The translations under genes and the position numbers were made by a program. From NCBI RefSeq assembly GCF_008365295.1, contig NZ_CP043505.1:310001-374000 (forward strand): DNA of 64,000 bases, given 5' to 3'. Of this stretch, positions 63,505 through 64,000 are shown piece by piece. The number at the start of each line of letters is the position of its first letter. Position 1 is the first letter of the stretch. This DNA comes from Agromyces intestinalis (GTDB lineage: Bacteria; Actinomycetota; Actinomycetes; Actinomycetales; Microbacteriaceae). The notes beneath the pieces were generated by a model. That model searched no databases. It worked only from the letters and a program-made list of their open reading frames with translations, and was not told the DNA's origin.

Positions 63505-64000
63505 TCAGTCGAGCGATCGCAGCCAGTTCGCGAGCAGCTTGATGCCGGCCTCGGCCGATTTCTCGGGGTGGAACTGCGTCGCCGACAGCGGTCCGTTCTC
63601 GACGGCGGCAAGGAACCGGCCGCCGTGATCGGCCCACGTGAGGCTCGGCCGCGGGAACGGCGGCATGACGTCGAGTGACCACGACTGCGCGGCGAACGAA
63701 TGCACGAAGTAGAAGCGCTCGTCTTCGATGCCGTCGAACAGCACGCTGCCCTCGCCTGCGTCGACCGTGTTCCAGCCCATGTGCGGCAGCACTTCGGCGG
63801 GCAGTTCGGTCACCGAGCCCGGCCACTCGCCGAGGCCCTCGGTGTCGACGCCACGCTCGACGCCGTGCTCGAACATCACCTGCATGCCGACGCAGATGCC
63901 GAGCACCGGCCTGCCGCCGGCGAGTCGCCGGTCGACCACCTCGTCGCCGCGCACCGCGCGAAGCTGCTGCATGACCGCGGCGAACGCGCCGACGCCGGGA
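63505..64000 (-). CDS. hisH: Imidazole glycerol phosphate synthase, glutamine amidotransferase subunit (5' end outside window)
   Basis: About 164 C-terminal residues of HisH, running off the window; the frame is open to the edge with [13 protein letters not shown] as expected. [13 protein letters not shown] carries the nucleophilic Cys, and [13 protein letters not shown] the His and Glu of the catalytic triad. It supplies ammonia to HisF. It lies 105 bp from priA, in the usual hisH-priA order. Confidence 0.95.
   Translation of the reverse strand, partial: PGVGAFAAVMQQLRAVRGDEVVDRRLAGGRPVLGICVGMQVMFEHGVERGVDTEGLGEWPGSVTELPAEVLPHMGWNTVDAGEGSVLFDGIEDERFYFVHSFAAQSWSLDVMPPFPRPSLTWADHGGRFLAAVENGPLSATQFHPEKSAEAGIKLLANWLRSLD

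Overview
The window is about 70% G+C (estimated by eye) and carries the gene order of an actinobacterial core chromosome. The ScpA/ScpB/ParA cluster, the PriA-type HisA, the Lhr helicase, DUF1844 next to infC and the general codon use suggest the family Microbacteriaceae (inference; Agromyces-like genera would fit). Almost all housekeeping genes lie on the minus strand, so transcription runs from high to low coordinates.

Layout. 1-7800 is a mixed accessory stretch: a TetR regulator cut by the edge, a DoxX-like membrane protein, a luciferase-type flavin oxidoreductase, a decayed IS481-like fragment next to tRNA-Pro(GGG), a membrane protein, a GNAT acetyltransferase, a TupA-like ATP-grasp gene between tRNA-derived direct repeats, a CHAD protein, a DUF167 protein and an MFS exporter. 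7867-24481 is one long minus-strand chain of tightly packed, often overlapping genes: an Arg/Gly-rich TPR protein, HAD phosphatase, small acidic protein, tlyA, nadK, recN, pyrG, NUDIX, xerD, parA, scpA, scpB, rluB, tyrA, cmk, der. 24600-30371 is a complete rRNA operon (promoter, 16S, 23S, 5S, terminator) with no tRNA in the spacer. 30445-36638 holds an aldo/keto reductase with a divergent MerR regulator, a CoA-transferase, tyrS, an HTH protein with a membrane partner, and a 3-methyladenine glycosylase. 36653-43392 is argCJBDF-H. 43619-51971 holds a DUF1801 protein, pheST, a glutamate-type ABC transporter (gluABCD order) and a TrmH-type RNA methyltransferase. 52204-53462 is infC-rpmI-rplT with DUF1844 divergent. 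54150-60902 holds a Nei-type glycosylase, lhr and a PLP decarboxylase. 61179-64000 holds a RibD-C reductase, an SseB-like protein, priA/hisA and the 3' part of hisH.

How the parts work together. The chain from tlyA to der serves chromosome segregation (XerD, ParA, ScpAB), repair (RecN), ribosome maturation (TlyA, RluB, Der) and nucleotide/cofactor supply (PyrG, Cmk, NadK). argC-J-B-D-F turn N-acetylglutamate into citrulline and ArgH finishes arginine; argG is not in this window. infC-rpmI-rplT, pheST, tyrS and the rRNA operon feed translation.

Most interesting signals. (1) Upstream of argC there is a 30-codon Arg-rich ORF, preceded by a promoter placed as for a leaderless mRNA and followed by two hairpins before the argC ribosome binding site: a candidate arginine attenuator. 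(2) The 11-mer CGGATGCCTCG occurs 18 times exactly, on both strands, in several reading frames and between genes, where about 0.1 is expected by base composition. (3) The ATP-grasp gene sits between 26-bp direct repeats that look like a tRNA 3' end. (4) infC appears to start at AUC. (5) The 230 bp between the TrmH-type gene and rplT is almost all strong hairpins.
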